DNA of 64,000 bases from Plastoroseomonas hellenica (GCF_018129085.1 NZ_JAAGBB010000001.1:62001-126000); one strand, 5' to 3'. Positions 42,826 through 52,319 are shown, counted from the first letter of the stretch. Numbers and translations: made by a program. The notes: generated by a model not told the origin, from the sequence alone.

Positions 42826-43829
42826 GCCACGCGGTCCGCGACCGGGATGGCATCCAGGAAGCGGCGATCATAGGCGGCGGCGAGGTCGACCGGCTGCTTG
42901 ATGACCTCGTAGCGCAGAAGGAAATCATGCGCGGACTTCACGGCGTCGCGGTCGATCCAGAACAGGCCCTGTTGCGCGGCCTGCCCGGCGACCATCAACT
43001 TCCCGGCTTCCTCCAGCATGAATTCCTGATGCGGGCGGTTCAGCGTCGGCGCCACCGCCATCACGGCGTCGACGCCCGCCTTCGGATCGCGCAGCGCTTC
43101 GCGCCAACCGCGCATGGAAGCGCGGAGGAAGCCCTGCACCAGCTCCGGCTTGTCGCGCGCCGTCTGTTCGCTGGTGATGACGGTGTCGCGCGGGAAGGTG
43201 ACGCCGAAATCCTCCGGCACGAAGGTGCGGAGGTTCTCGCGGCCCATGCGGGTCATCAGCGTGTAGAACTCATTGTAGCGGGTGGCGGTGACGACATCGA
43301 TCTGGCCGTCCACGAAGGGCGTCACGCTCACCTGTTGCGGCTGCATGGTGAAGTCGCCCTGCCGCAGCCCCGCCTGGGCGAGCATGCCGAGCAGCACGTA
43401 ATTCGCACCGGTGAACCAGGTGGTGACGGTCCTGCCGCGGAAATCGGTCAGCGCCCGGATCGGCCCATTGGCGCGTGTGACGAAGACGAAAGGCGTCTGC
43501 TGATGCGCGACGCCGACGCAGACGATCGGCAGGTTCTTCTCCCGCGCGGCGAAGACGCTGTCGGTGCCGCCCGAGAGGCCGAAGGTATCTGCGCCGGAGG
43601 CGACCAGATTCTCGGTCAGCAGATTCGGGCCGCCGGGATTGATCGTCAGGTCGATCCCGGCTTCCCGGTAGTAGCCGCGCGACAGGGCCAGGTAGAAGCC
43701 GGCAAACTGGGTCTGCGCCAGCCACTTCAGGCGCAGCGTGGCGCGCGTCAGCGTCTGCGCGCCGGCGCGGCGGATTGCGGGAAAGGCAGCGGCGGTGCCG
43801 AGTGTCGCCAGCAGATGACGCCTGTGCAT
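42822..43829 (-). CDS. ABC importer substrate-binding protein, NMT1/THI5 (ThiY-like)
   Basis: A 335-residue periplasmic protein with a Tat-like HRRHLLATLGTAAAFPAIRR signal. The mature start, TLRLKWLAQTQFAGFYLALSRGYYREAGIDLTINPGGPN, is the NMT1/THI5-like signature shared with ThiY and RibY, which bind pyrimidine and riboflavin precursors. Other blocks: TFGLSGGTDSVFAAREKNLPIVCVG, DFRGRTVTTWFTGANYVLL and FVDGQIDVVTATRYNEFY. This points to a flat heterocycle or its formyl/ureido derivative as ligand. The inference rests on family resemblance only. Confidence 0.9.
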   Translation of the reverse strand: MHRRHLLATLGTAAAFPAIRRAGAQTLTRATLRLKWLAQTQFAGFYLALSRGYYREAGIDLTINPGGPNLLTENLVASGADTFGLSGGTDSVFAAREKNLPIVCVGVAHQQTPFVFVTRANGPIRALTDFRGRTVTTWFTGANYVLLGMLAQAGLRQGDFTMQPQQVSVTPFVDGQIDVVTATRYNEFYTLMTRMGRENLRTFVPEDFGVTFPRDTVITSEQTARDKPELVQGFLRASMRGWREALRDPKAGVDAVMAVAPTLNRPHQEFMLEEAGKLMVAGQAAQQGLFWIDRDAVKSAHDFLLRYEVIKQPVDLAAAYDRRFLDAIPVADRVA

Positions 43830-43893
43830 GGTCGGTGTCTCCGGGTTGATCAGCTTCGGTAGGGGTGGTCGCCATGGCGAGGCGGCCGGGCGC

Positions 43894-44733
<840 letters not shown>

Positions 44734-44751
44734 GGACGGGGCTGCCTTTCA

Positions 44752-44780
44752 TGTATGGTCAGGCCACAACCGCGCATACA
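44752..44780. promoter_or_regulatory. GntR operator candidate A (GTATG-N17-CATAC)
   Basis: TGTATG at 44752-44757 and CATACA at 44775-44780 form a perfect 6-bp inverted repeat. The GTATG and CATAC cores are separated by exactly 17 nt, the same geometry as site B at 45650-45678. It lies in the divergent region between the ABC ATPase gene and the GntR gene, where a repressor could silence the importer operon. Confidence 0.65.
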
Positions 44781-44927
44781 ATCGGCGGCGGTGGTGCTTA
44801 GGCTCAGCAATCGCTGTGCCATGGCGCCGCGTTGGCCCGGGATATGCACGAGGCCGGCCCGCGGGTCCGGCGTCCTGGATGCAGGAGGTCGGTCTGTGCA
44901 CACAAAGAGGCATATGATTGTCCACAT

Positions 44928-45638
44928 ATGAGCAAGAAGAGTGCAGCCCGGCGGGCAGAATGGTCGGAAAACGAGCGAGATGAGGGGGAGGCAAGGGCCT
45001 CGGCCACCCTGGCCAGCACCCTGCACCGGCGGCTGGAGGCGGAGATCGCGGCCGGCCATATCGCCCCCGGCAGCCGCCTCGACGAGCAGGAGATCGCCGA
45101 GCGCCATGGCGTTTCCCGCACCCCGGTGCGGGAGGCCTTCCGCCTGCTCGCCGCCGACCGGCTGGTGGAGATCCGCGGCCGACAGGGCGCGGTGGTGCGC
45201 AGCATCGGCGTGCAGACGCTGATCGAGATGTTCCAGGTGATGGGCGAGCTGGAGGGGCTTTGCGCCCGCCTCGCCGCCCGTCGGATCAGCCCTGCCCAAT
45301 GCGAAGGGCTCAGGGCCATCCATGCCCGCCTGGTGGCAGCCGCGGAAGCTGGGGTCGACGTCTTCTACGACATCAACCAGGAATTCCACGAAGCCATCTA
45401 TGAGGCCGCTTGCAACGCTTTCCTGGCGGATGAGACGCGGCGCCTGCGCAACCGGGTGGCCGCCTATCGCCGCCGCGTCACCCGGATGCCGAACCGTATC
45501 GTGGACACGCTGCGCGAGCATGAGGAGGTGATGAACGCCATCTTCGCCCATGATGCCGAGGCGGCACACCGCGCCATGCGGGCGCATCTGACCCTGCTCG
45601 GCGAGAACCTCCTGGATTTCATCGCCGCCTTCGAGTGA
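44928..45638 (+). CDS. GntR-family regulator, FCD type
   Basis: A 236-residue transcription factor. The winged helix spans about 25-90 with LDEQEIAERHGVSRTPVREAFRLLAADRLVEI, the GntR recognition signature. The FCD effector domain follows, with the metal-binding pattern Asp-x3-His seen in YDINQEFHEAIYEAA and later His residues in REHEEVM and AHLTLLGEN. FCD regulators usually bind small carboxylates through that metal site and derepress catabolic operons. ATG 44928 has a poor ribosome site; an in-frame upstream extension is not typical of the family. Matching operators flank the gene on both sides, so it likely controls itself and both neighbouring operons. Confidence 0.92.
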   Translation: MSKKSAARRAEWSENERDEGEARASATLASTLHRRLEAEIAAGHIAPGSRLDEQEIAERHGVSRTPVREAFRLLAADRLVEIRGRQGAVVRSIGVQTLIEMFQVMGELEGLCARLAARRISPAQCEGLRAIHARLVAAAEAGVDVFYDINQEFHEAIYEAACNAFLADETRRLRNRVAAYRRRVTRMPNRIVDTLREHEEVMNAIFAHDAEAAHRAMRAHLTLLGENLLDFIAAFE

Positions 45639-45649
45639 CCTGGGCTCCT

Positions 45650-45678
45650 GGTATGCAAATTGCTGGAGATTGCATACC
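45650..45678. promoter_or_regulatory. GntR operator candidate B (GTATG-N17-CATAC)
   Basis: GGTATGCAA and TTGCATACC form a perfect 9-bp inverted repeat with an 11-nt spacer, between the GntR stop and the SDR start. Its cores match site A in sequence and spacing. It overlaps the place where a promoter for the SDR operon would lie. Confidence 0.75.
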
Positions 45679-45697
45679 CAGAATCTGGAGTGCTCCC

Positions 45698-46477
45698 TTG
45701 CAGCTCGACCTGACCCATAAGACCGCTCTCATCACCGGTGCCTCCAAGGGCATCGGCCTCGCCTGCGCCGAGGTTCTGGCCGCGGAGGGCTGCCATCTGC
45801 ACCTCGCGGCCCGGAACGGCGCCGCCATGGAGGCAGCCGCCGCGCGGCTGCGGGCCGAGCATGGGGTCAAAGTCACGGTCCATGAGCTCGACCTCTCGAC
45901 CACCGAGGCCATGGAGCAGCTCGCCGCCGCGGCCGGTGACGTGGACATCCTGGTCAACAATGCCGGCGACATCCCGGCCGGCTCGCTCGCCATCGTGACC
46001 GATGAGGCGATCCGGCGCGGCTTCGACCTGAAGGTCTTCGGCTACATCACCCTCTCCCGCCTCTACTACCCGCGCATGAAGGGCAGGGATGGCGTCATCA
46101 TCAATATCATCGGCAATTCCGGGGAGAACTGGGACGCCAGCTACTTCGCCGGCTCCACCGGCAATGCCGCGCTGATGTCCTTCACCAAGGCGATCGGCGG
46201 CCGCAGCCTCGATGACGGCATCCGCGTTGTCGGCATCAACCCCGGCCCGGTCGCGACCGACCGCATGCTGAAGATCATGAAGCGCAAGGCGATCGACATG
46301 CTGGGCGACGAGGCGCGGTGGGAGGAGCTGTTCGACAAATATCCCGGCAAGCGCCCCGCGACGGCGCGGGAATGCGCCGATCTGGTCGCCTTCATGGCCT
46401 CGCCGCGCGCCGGCTACATCACCGGCACCGTCGTCACCATCGATGGCGGCATCGCGGCGCGGGGCTCGGTCATCTGA
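45698..46477 (+). CDS. Short-chain dehydrogenase/reductase with atypical active site
   Basis: A 259-residue Rossmann-fold oxidoreductase. The cofactor site TGASKGIGLACAEVLAAEG and the NNAG motif (VNNAGDIPAG) are intact. The active-site region reads NIIGNSGENWDASYFAGSTGNAALMSFTKAIG: a Tyr is present, but the fourth residue after it is Ser, and a GNAAL segment stands where YxxxK normally lies, so the catalytic Lys is not in place. A related SDR subgroup with GNAAL appears to exist. TTG 45698 is the preferred start because GGAG lies 7 nt upstream; an ATG at 45635 would run through operator B. First gene of a four-gene operon. Confidence 0.87.
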   Translation: MQLDLTHKTALITGASKGIGLACAEVLAAEGCHLHLAARNGAAMEAAAARLRAEHGVKVTVHELDLSTTEAMEQLAAAAGDVDILVNNAGDIPAGSLAIVTDEAIRRGFDLKVFGYITLSRLYYPRMKGRDGVIINIIGNSGENWDASYFAGSTGNAALMSFTKAIGGRSLDDGIRVVGINPGPVATDRMLKIMKRKAIDMLGDEARWEELFDKYPGKRPATARECADLVAFMASPRAGYITGTVVTIDGGIAARGSVI

Positions 46478-46479
46478 TG

Positions 46480-46551
46480 TCCGACGCTCGTATAAGCGAA
46501 GCGTCCGATTCAGACCTCCGGGCCATTCGGCCCTCCGATCACCGGACGCTC
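46480..46551 (+). promoter_or_regulatory. Structured leader between SDR and aminotransferase genes
   Basis: AGCGTCCG at 46500-46507 can pair perfectly with CGGACGCT at 46543-46550, or, with one mismatch, with the upstream arm TCCGACGCT at 46480-46488. The two pairings exclude each other. GGGCC-ATTC-GGCCC (46520-46533) forms a further central hairpin. The downstream arm touches the ATG at 46552. It may tune translation of the aminotransferase, or be a short palindromic insertion. Confidence 0.4.
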
Positions 46552-47670
46552 ATGCGCAACCGCTACTTCGATGCGCTGAGCGCGACGCCCGGCCTCGCCT
46601 GGATGGGGCAGAACACCAACCACATCCCCGCCCATCCCGCCGTCACCACGGCCATGATCCGCGCGATCGAGGCGGGCGAGTTCAACGCCTATGCCCCCCC
46701 GCTCGGCTTCGAGGCGCTGCGCGCCGCGATCACCGCCGATCTCGGCGTGCCGGAGGCCGAGGCGCTGGTGACCGAAGGCGGCGTCAATGCGCTCGCCATG
46801 GTTTGCCGCGCCCGCTGCCGTCCGGGCACCACCTTCGTCACCACCGACCCGACCTGGAAATGGCCCTGCCTCTTCGCTCGCCAGGCGGGGGCGGAGGTCA
46901 TCGAGATTCCGATCTACGATTCCGATTGCGACTACCGCCTGACGCCGAAGGCGCTGCGGGCCCATGTCGATGACCGCACCGCGATCATCTACCTGGTCGA
47001 CCCGAACAACCCGCTCGGCATCCGCTACACGGCGGAGGAGATCACCGGTTTCGCCGCCATCGCGCAGGAGGCGGGTGCGCTGCTGGTGCATGACTGCACC
47101 TATCGCGATTTCGCGGAGGGCCATCATCCGGCGCTGAAGGTGGCGCCCGAGAATGTCGTGGTCTCGCTCAGCTTCTCGAAATGGTTGGGCCTGGCCGGCA
47201 TGCGCATCGGCGCGCTGGTCACGCCGCGCGCGCTGTTCGAGGAATTCGCGGGGCAGGCGACTAGCGTGCTCGGCGCCAGCGTGATCGCGCAAAGGGCGGC
47301 GGCGGCCGGGCTCGCGGTGAAGCCCGAATGGATGGCCAACGTCCGCCGCATCGACGGCGCCAACAAGGCGATGATCCGGGAAGCCTTCCTGGCGCTGCCG
47401 GGCTTCGCCATCCCGGTCTGGCCGAGCCATGGCAATTTCCTGGTCATCGAGACCACCGGCGCCGGCATCCGGCCGGAAGCGTTGGTCGAGGCCGCGCGCC
47501 GTCGCGGCATCATGATCCGCCAGGGCACCTACCACACCGCCCGCTTCGGTGATCGCTTCGTGAAGGTCAGCACCTCCGTCCCCGGCGAATGGGCGGAGAA
47601 ACTCTGCACCCTGCTGCCGGGAATGGTCGAGGAAGCCCGCAGCCTGAACGACCTGCCGCCCCAGTTCTGA
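46552..47670 (+). CDS. PLP-dependent aminotransferase, class I/II fold
   Basis: A 372-residue fold-type I aminotransferase. Segments: LAWMGQNTNHIPAHPAV near the N-terminus, EFNAYAPPLGFEALRAAI, VTEGGVNALAMV, NNPLGIRYTAEEI, HDCTYRDFAEGHHPA, and the PLP Lys in LSFSKWLGLAGMRIGALV. The start is uncertain. ATG 46552 gives MRNRYFDAL, like homologues; ATG 46477, which overlaps the SDR stop (TGATG), would add 25 unusual residues encoded by a palindromic stretch. Second gene of the GntR-flanked operon; its amino acid is probably made from the ring-opened substrate, which is inference. Confidence 0.88.
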   Translation: MRNRYFDALSATPGLAWMGQNTNHIPAHPAVTTAMIRAIEAGEFNAYAPPLGFEALRAAITADLGVPEAEALVTEGGVNALAMVCRARCRPGTTFVTTDPTWKWPCLFARQAGAEVIEIPIYDSDCDYRLTPKALRAHVDDRTAIIYLVDPNNPLGIRYTAEEITGFAAIAQEAGALLVHDCTYRDFAEGHHPALKVAPENVVVSLSFSKWLGLAGMRIGALVTPRALFEEFAGQATSVLGASVIAQRAAAAGLAVKPEWMANVRRIDGANKAMIREAFLALPGFAIPVWPSHGNFLVIETTGAGIRPEALVEAARRRGIMIRQGTYHTARFGDRFVKVSTSVPGEWAEKLCTLLPGMVEEARSLNDLPPQF

Positions 47671-47682
47671 AGGATCGCACCT

Positions 47683-48564
47683 ATGCCCCGTGTCACAACC
47701 CCGGACGGCATCGCCCTGCATTACGAGGAAGCCGGCGCCGGCACGCCGATCCTCTTCATCCATGAATTCGGCGGCAATCATGAAAGCTGGGAGCCGCAGC
47801 TCCGCTTCTTCAGCCGCCGTCATCGCTGCATCACCTATGCCGCGCGCGGCTACCCGCCCTCCGACGTGCCGGAGGATGTGGAGCAATACTCCCAGGCCAT
47901 CGCCGTCGCCGATGCGGTCGCGGTGCTGGATGGGCTCGGCATTGCCAGGGCGCATGTCGTCGGCCTGTCGATGGGCGGCTTCGCGACCGTGCATTTCGGC
48001 CTGCGCCATCCCGACCGGGCCCTGTCGCTGACCGTCGCCGGCGCCGGCTATGGCTGCGAGAAGCAGTACGAAGACTATTTCCGCGGCGTGTCCCTGGAAG
48101 TGGCGGAGCGCTTCGCGACCGAAGGCGCGCGCGCCTTCGCGCCGGTCTATGCCGAGGGCGCGAGCCGGGTACAGTTCCAGAACAAGGACCCGCGCGGCTG
48201 GCGCGAATTCGCCGATCGCCTCGCCACCCATTCCGACACCGGTGCTGCGTTCACCATGCGTGGCGTGCAGGCGCGCCGCCCCTCCTTCTGGGACCTCGAG
48301 GAGGAGCTGAAGCAGATGCCGGTGCCGACGCTGGTCGTGGTCGGCGACGAGGATGATCATTGCCTGCTGCCGGGGATCTTCCTCAAGAAGACCATCCCGG
48401 CCTGCGGCCTCTCGGTCTTCCCCAAGACCGGGCATACGTTGAACCTGGAGGAGCCAGCCTGGTTCAACGGCCTGCTCGCCGAATTCATCGCGCAGGTGGA
48501 AGCCGGCGCCTGGACGCCGCGCGACCCGCGCGCGCTGCCCGGCCAGATCATGCGGACCAGGTGA
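47683..48564 (+). CDS. Alpha/beta hydrolase
   Basis: A 293-residue serine hydrolase of the alpha/beta fold. The oxyanion region is FIHEFGGNHESWEPQL, the nucleophile elbow is VVGLSMGGFATVHFG (Ser near 97), the acid is in TLVVVGDEDDHC and the His in GHTLNLEEP. A cap region lies between about 125 and 210. It is cytoplasmic. RutD of the uracil pathway is a member of the same wide family, but the resemblance is too general to assign. It lies 12 nt after the aminotransferase and 2 nt before the amidohydrolase. Confidence 0.9.
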   Translation: MPRVTTPDGIALHYEEAGAGTPILFIHEFGGNHESWEPQLRFFSRRHRCITYAARGYPPSDVPEDVEQYSQAIAVADAVAVLDGLGIARAHVVGLSMGGFATVHFGLRHPDRALSLTVAGAGYGCEKQYEDYFRGVSLEVAERFATEGARAFAPVYAEGASRVQFQNKDPRGWREFADRLATHSDTGAAFTMRGVQARRPSFWDLEEELKQMPVPTLVVVGDEDDHCLLPGIFLKKTIPACGLSVFPKTGHTLNLEEPAWFNGLLAEFIAQVEAGAWTPRDPRALPGQIMRTR

Positions 48565-48566
48565 GG

Positions 48567-49787
48567 ATGCGGATCGATCCCGACCGCCTCTGGCAAAGGC
48601 TGATGCGGCTGGCCGAGATCGGAGGCCGGCCGGATGGCGGCGTCGATCGCCAGGCGCTGACCGAGGGCGAGATCGCGGCGTGGCGCCTGCTGATCGGCTG
48701 GGCGGCGGAGGTCGGGATGGAAGCGGCGACGGATGCCGCCGGCAACCTGTTCCTGACCCTGCCGGGCCGCGACCGCGCCCTGCCGCCGCTGCTCGCCGGC
48801 AGCCATATCGACAGCCAGCCGACCGGCGGCAAGTTCGATGGCGCCTTCGGCGTGCTCGCTGCGCTCGAAGCCGCGACTTTCCTGGCGGAACGTGGCGTGG
48901 CCCCGGCGCGCGACATCACCATCGTCGCCTGGATGAACGAGGAAGGCAGCCGCTTCGCGCCGGGCATGATGGGCTCGGAGGCTTTCGCGGGCGTGCGCGA
49001 CCTCGCCGCCATCCGCGCCGCGCGGGATGCCGAAGGGATCAGCGCGGGCGATGCACTCGATACGCTGCACGCCGCCTTCCCCGAGCTGCCGCGCCGGCCG
49101 CTCGGCTTCCCGGTGGGATATTATCTGGAGCCGCATATCGAGCAGGGGCCGCTGCTGGAGCAGGCGGGGATCCCGATCGGGATCGTCACGGGCATCCAGG
49201 GCAAAACGACCTGGGAGATCGTGATCAAGGGCGAGGAGGGCCATGCCGGCACGCTCGACATGGCCTTGCGTCGCGACGCGCTGGTCGCCTTCGCGCGCAT
49301 GGCGGCCGCGATGCAGGCGGAGGTCGGTCTCGCCGATCCGGTGGTGAAGTTCACCATCGGCCGCGTCGAGGTGCAGCCCAACGCACCGTCCGTCGTGCCG
49401 TCGCGCGTCCTGTTCCGCATCGACCTGCGGCATCCGGACAATGCCGCGCTCGCGGGATTCGGCCGTCGGCTGGAAGCGCTTGCAGAGACCTATGCGGCGC
49501 CATGCGGCGTGAGCGTCACGCGGCTGGGCGAAGCACCCTCCAACGACTTCGACGCCGGGCTGCGCGCGCGGATCGCCGCAGCCGCCGCCCGGCTCGGTCA
49601 CGCGGTGATGCCGGTCCTCTCGGCCGCCGGGCATGACGCGCGGCACATGGCGCCGCTCTGCCCCGCGGCCATGATCTTCATCCCCTGCCGCGGCGGCATC
49701 AGCCACGCCCCGCAGGAATGGGCGGAGCCTGCCCATGTGGCGGCCGGCGCCGCCGTGCTGGCCGAGGTGATCTCGGAGCTCGCCTGA
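48567..49787 (+). CDS. M20 amidohydrolase of the carbamoylase/allantoate amidohydrolase group
   Basis: A 406-residue metal-dependent amidohydrolase of the HyuC/AllC/beta-ureidopropionase group, which removes carbamoyl groups from N-carbamoyl amino acids or ureides. Signature blocks: GSHIDSQPTGGKFDGAFGVLAALEA, WMNEEGSRFAPGMMGS, GYYLEPHIEQGPLLEQAGIPIGIVTGIQG, EEGHAGT, SAAGHDARHMA and SHAPQEWAEPAHVAAGAAVL. ATG 48567 starts 2 nt after the hydrolase stop. Last gene of the operon; it converges with the phosphonate-linked ABC ATPase with only 4 nt between stops. It supports a ureido- or carbamoyl-type intermediate in the pathway. Confidence 0.93.
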   Translation: MRIDPDRLWQRLMRLAEIGGRPDGGVDRQALTEGEIAAWRLLIGWAAEVGMEAATDAAGNLFLTLPGRDRALPPLLAGSHIDSQPTGGKFDGAFGVLAALEAATFLAERGVAPARDITIVAWMNEEGSRFAPGMMGSEAFAGVRDLAAIRAARDAEGISAGDALDTLHAAFPELPRRPLGFPVGYYLEPHIEQGPLLEQAGIPIGIVTGIQGKTTWEIVIKGEEGHAGTLDMALRRDALVAFARMAAAMQAEVGLADPVVKFTIGRVEVQPNAPSVVPSRVLFRIDLRHPDNAALAGFGRRLEALAETYAAPCGVSVTRLGEAPSNDFDAGLRARIAAAAARLGHAVMPVLSAAGHDARHMAPLCPAAMIFIPCRGGISHAPQEWAEPAHVAAGAAVLAEVISELA

Positions 49788-49791
49788 GGCT

Positions 49792-51411
49792 TCAGCCCTG
49801 CACGAGCGCGGCGTCCTGGGCCAGGACAGGCCGCAGGCCCGGCATCGCATCGACCAATGCGCGGGTGCCTGCCGCGCGCGGTGCGCCGAGCACCTCCGCG
49901 GTCGCGCCGTCCTCGATGATCCGCCCGCCTTCCATCACCATCACCCGGTCGGCGATATGCGCCACCGCCTCGAGGTCGTGGCTGATGAAGAGCAGCGCCA
50001 GGTCCCGCCGCGCCTGCAGATCCCGCAGCAGTTCCAGCACCTGCCGCTGCACCGTCACGTCGAGGGCCGAGATCACCTCGTCGCAGACCAGCACGGAGGG
50101 CTCCGCGAGCAGCGCGCGGGCGATCGCGATACGCTGGCGCTGGCCGCCGGAGAGCGCATGCGGGAAGCGCTCCAGGTGCTCTTCCGGCAGGCCCACCTCG
50201 GCCAGCATGGCGGCGGCGCACCGGCGACGCTCCCTGGCATCGGCGAGCCCCAGCGCGCGCAGCGGCTCCTCCAGCGCGGCCAGGATCCGGCGGCGCGGGT
50301 TCAGCGAGCCATAGGGGTTCTGGAACACCATCTGGATCCGCTGCGCGGCGGGGTCGCGCCGGGCGGCAAGTCCCGGCGGCAGCGGCCGGCCGTTCAGCAT
50401 CACCCGCCCGGCGGTACGGTCCGCGAGACCCACCAGGGCGCGGGCCACGCTGCTCTTGCCGCTGCCCGAGCCGCCGACCAGTCCCAGCACCTGCCCAGGT
50501 GCCAGGGCGAAGCCCACATCGCGCACCACCTGGACCGGGCGCGCGAAGAGGCCGTGGCCAGGATAACCCACCGCCAGCCCGTCCACTTCCAGCACCGGTG
50601 CGCGTGCGCGCCGGAAGGCTTGCAGCGGCGGCGTGGCCTGGCCGCGGCGTGCTGCGAGCAGGGCCCGGGCCTCGTCCGATCGCGGGGTCTCCAGCACGGT
50701 GGCGACCGGCCCGATCTCAACCAGCGCGCCTTGGCTCATCACGCCGACGCGGTCCGCCATGGCTGCGACCACCGCCAGGTCATGCGAGACGAACAACATG
50801 GCGAGGCCACGATCCGCCGCCAGTCGCCGCAGCAGCGCCATGACCTGCGCCTGTACGGTGGTATCGAGGGCGGTGGTCGGCTCGTCCGCCAGGAGCAGCA
50901 CCGGGTCGCCCGCCAACGCCATGGCGATCATCACCCGCTGCTGTTGGCCGCCGGAAAGCGCGTGCGGAAGCCGCCCTGCCAGCGGCGCCTCCAGTCCGAC
51001 CTCGGCGAAGAGTGCCGCGACCGCGCCCCGCAAGGCATCGCCGGAGAGGCCGCGATGCTGCCGCACCGCCTCCGCCACCTGGGCACCGGCGGCCATGAAG
51101 GGGTTCAGGCAGGCCATGGGATCCTGGAACACCATGGCGATGCGCCCGCCGCGCAGCCGGCGGATGGCTGGTTCCCCGAGGCCGGTCAGCTCCTGCCCTT
51201 CGAAGCGGATGCTGCTGCCGGGTGCGATCACCGCACCCTCCGGCAGCAGGCGCAGGATCGAGAGCGCGGTGAGCGACTTGCCGCTGCCGGATTCGCCCAC
51301 CAGCCCCAGCGTCTCGCCGGGGCGGATGCCGAAGGAGACGCCGCGCACCACCGCCCGTCCGGCGAAGGCGAGAGAGAGGTCGCGGATTTCGAGCAACGCG
51401 GCGTCCCTCAT
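49792..51411 (-). CDS. Dual-domain peptide-type ABC importer ATPase (GsiA/YejF-like)
   Basis: A 539-residue protein with two fused ATPase modules. Module 1 (about 1-255): Walker A GESGSGKSL, Q-loop VFQDPMACLNP, signature [15 protein letters not shown], Walker B LLLADEPTTALD. Module 2 (about 275-525): Walker A GGSGSGKSS, Q-loop VFQNPYGSLNPRR, signature [15 protein letters not shown], Walker B VLVCDEVISALD (Glu-Val-Ile in place of the usual Glu-Pro-Thr). The cysteine tail of OppD/OppF is absent from both halves. It overlaps the permease gene by 4 nt and is the last gene of the phnA operon. Confidence 0.93.
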   Translation of the reverse strand: MRDAALLEIRDLSLAFAGRAVVRGVSFGIRPGETLGLVGESGSGKSLTALSILRLLPEGAVIAPGSSIRFEGQELTGLGEPAIRRLRGGRIAMVFQDPMACLNPFMAAGAQVAEAVRQHRGLSGDALRGAVAALFAEVGLEAPLAGRLPHALSGGQQQRVMIAMALAGDPVLLLADEPTTALDTTVQAQVMALLRRLAADRGLAMLFVSHDLAVVAAMADRVGVMSQGALVEIGPVATVLETPRSDEARALLAARRGQATPPLQAFRRARAPVLEVDGLAVGYPGHGLFARPVQVVRDVGFALAPGQVLGLVGGSGSGKSSVARALVGLADRTAGRVMLNGRPLPPGLAARRDPAAQRIQMVFQNPYGSLNPRRRILAALEEPLRALGLADARERRRCAAAMLAEVGLPEEHLERFPHALSGGQRQRIAIARALLAEPSVLVCDEVISALDVTVQRQVLELLRDLQARRDLALLFISHDLEAVAHIADRVMVMEGGRIIEDGATAEVLGAPRAAGTRALVDAMPGLRPVLAQDAALVQG

Positions 51412-52319
51412 CGGCGTGGCCTCGGGTCCAGCAGGCGGTGCAGCAGCTCGGCCGCGGCGTTGATCAGCACGACGCCGGCGGCGAGGAAGACAATGGTCGC
51501 CTGCAGGAGCGGCCAGTCGCGCCCATGCATCGCGTTCAGCGCGAGGCTGCCGACGCCGGGCAGGCCGAACAGCACCTCCAGGGTCAGGGTGCCGCCCAGC
51601 ACACCCGCAAGCACCACGGAGGAGAGTGCCAGCAGCACCGGCATGGCGGTGGGCAACAGATGGAACAGCCCGATGCGCAGCGGGTGCAGCCCCTTGGCGC
51701 GGGCGGTGCGCACATGCGGCGCCGCCTGCGCCTGGCGCAGCTCGTCATGGAGCGGCTTCACGAGCTGTCCCGCGATATCGATCCCGAGAATCGCCGCCGG
51801 CAGGCCGAGATGCCCGATTGCCGGCAGCCAGCCGAGCCAGATCGAGAAGATCAGGATGCCGGCGATGCCGATGCAGAAGGTGGGCACCGCGATGGACCAG
51901 ATGTTCACCGCCTGCACCAGCAGCGGCAAGGGCGAGCGCGGCGCCGCCAGCGCCCCCAATGCGAGGGTCAGCGCCAGCCCGAGGCCGATCGCGAAGGCGA
52001 GCAGGCCGAGATGCAGCGTCGCCGGCAAGGCGTTCAGGAACAGCTCGCCGACCGGCTTGCCGAAGCGCAGCGAATTCCCGAATTCGCCGTGCAGCGCCCG
52101 GCCACCCCAGGTGAGGAACTGCACGATGGGGGAAGCGTTGAGCCCCATTGCCTGCCGCATCTCCGCCTGCTGCGCGGCGGTGAGGTCGCCCTGCGCAGCC
52201 AGCACGTCGACCACATCGCCCGGCACCGCGCGGATGCAGAAGAAGGCGATCATCGAGATCGCGAGGATGAGCGCCAGCGCGCGAAGCGGCGGCGCGGCCC
52301 AGCCGATGGCGCGGGTCAT
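51408..52319 (-). CDS. Peptide-type ABC importer permease, DppB-like
   Basis: A 303-residue permease. An N-terminal helix is followed by MGLNASPIVQFLTWGGRALHGEFGNSLRFGKPV, then NALPATLHLGLLAFAIG and the EAA region HVRTARAKGLHPLRIGLFHLLPTAMPVLLAL, with LEVLFGLPGVGSLALNAMHGRDWPLLQ near the end. ATG 52319 overlaps the preceding permease stop by 4 nt. Confidence 0.92.
   Translation of the reverse strand: MTRAIGWAAPPLRALALILAISMIAFFCIRAVPGDVVDVLAAQGDLTAAQQAEMRQAMGLNASPIVQFLTWGGRALHGEFGNSLRFGKPVGELFLNALPATLHLGLLAFAIGLGLALTLALGALAAPRSPLPLLVQAVNIWSIAVPTFCIGIAGILIFSIWLGWLPAIGHLGLPAAILGIDIAGQLVKPLHDELRQAQAAPHVRTARAKGLHPLRIGLFHLLPTAMPVLLALSSVVLAGVLGGTLTLEVLFGLPGVGSLALNAMHGRDWPLLQATIVFLAAGVVLINAAAELLHRLLDPRPRR

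Noticed and set aside
44895-44930. TGTGCACA palindrome and two CATATG copies just before the GntR start.
   Set aside because: Short self-complementary words without matching partners elsewhere; unlike the GTATG-N17-CATAC pair they do not recur at the other operon.
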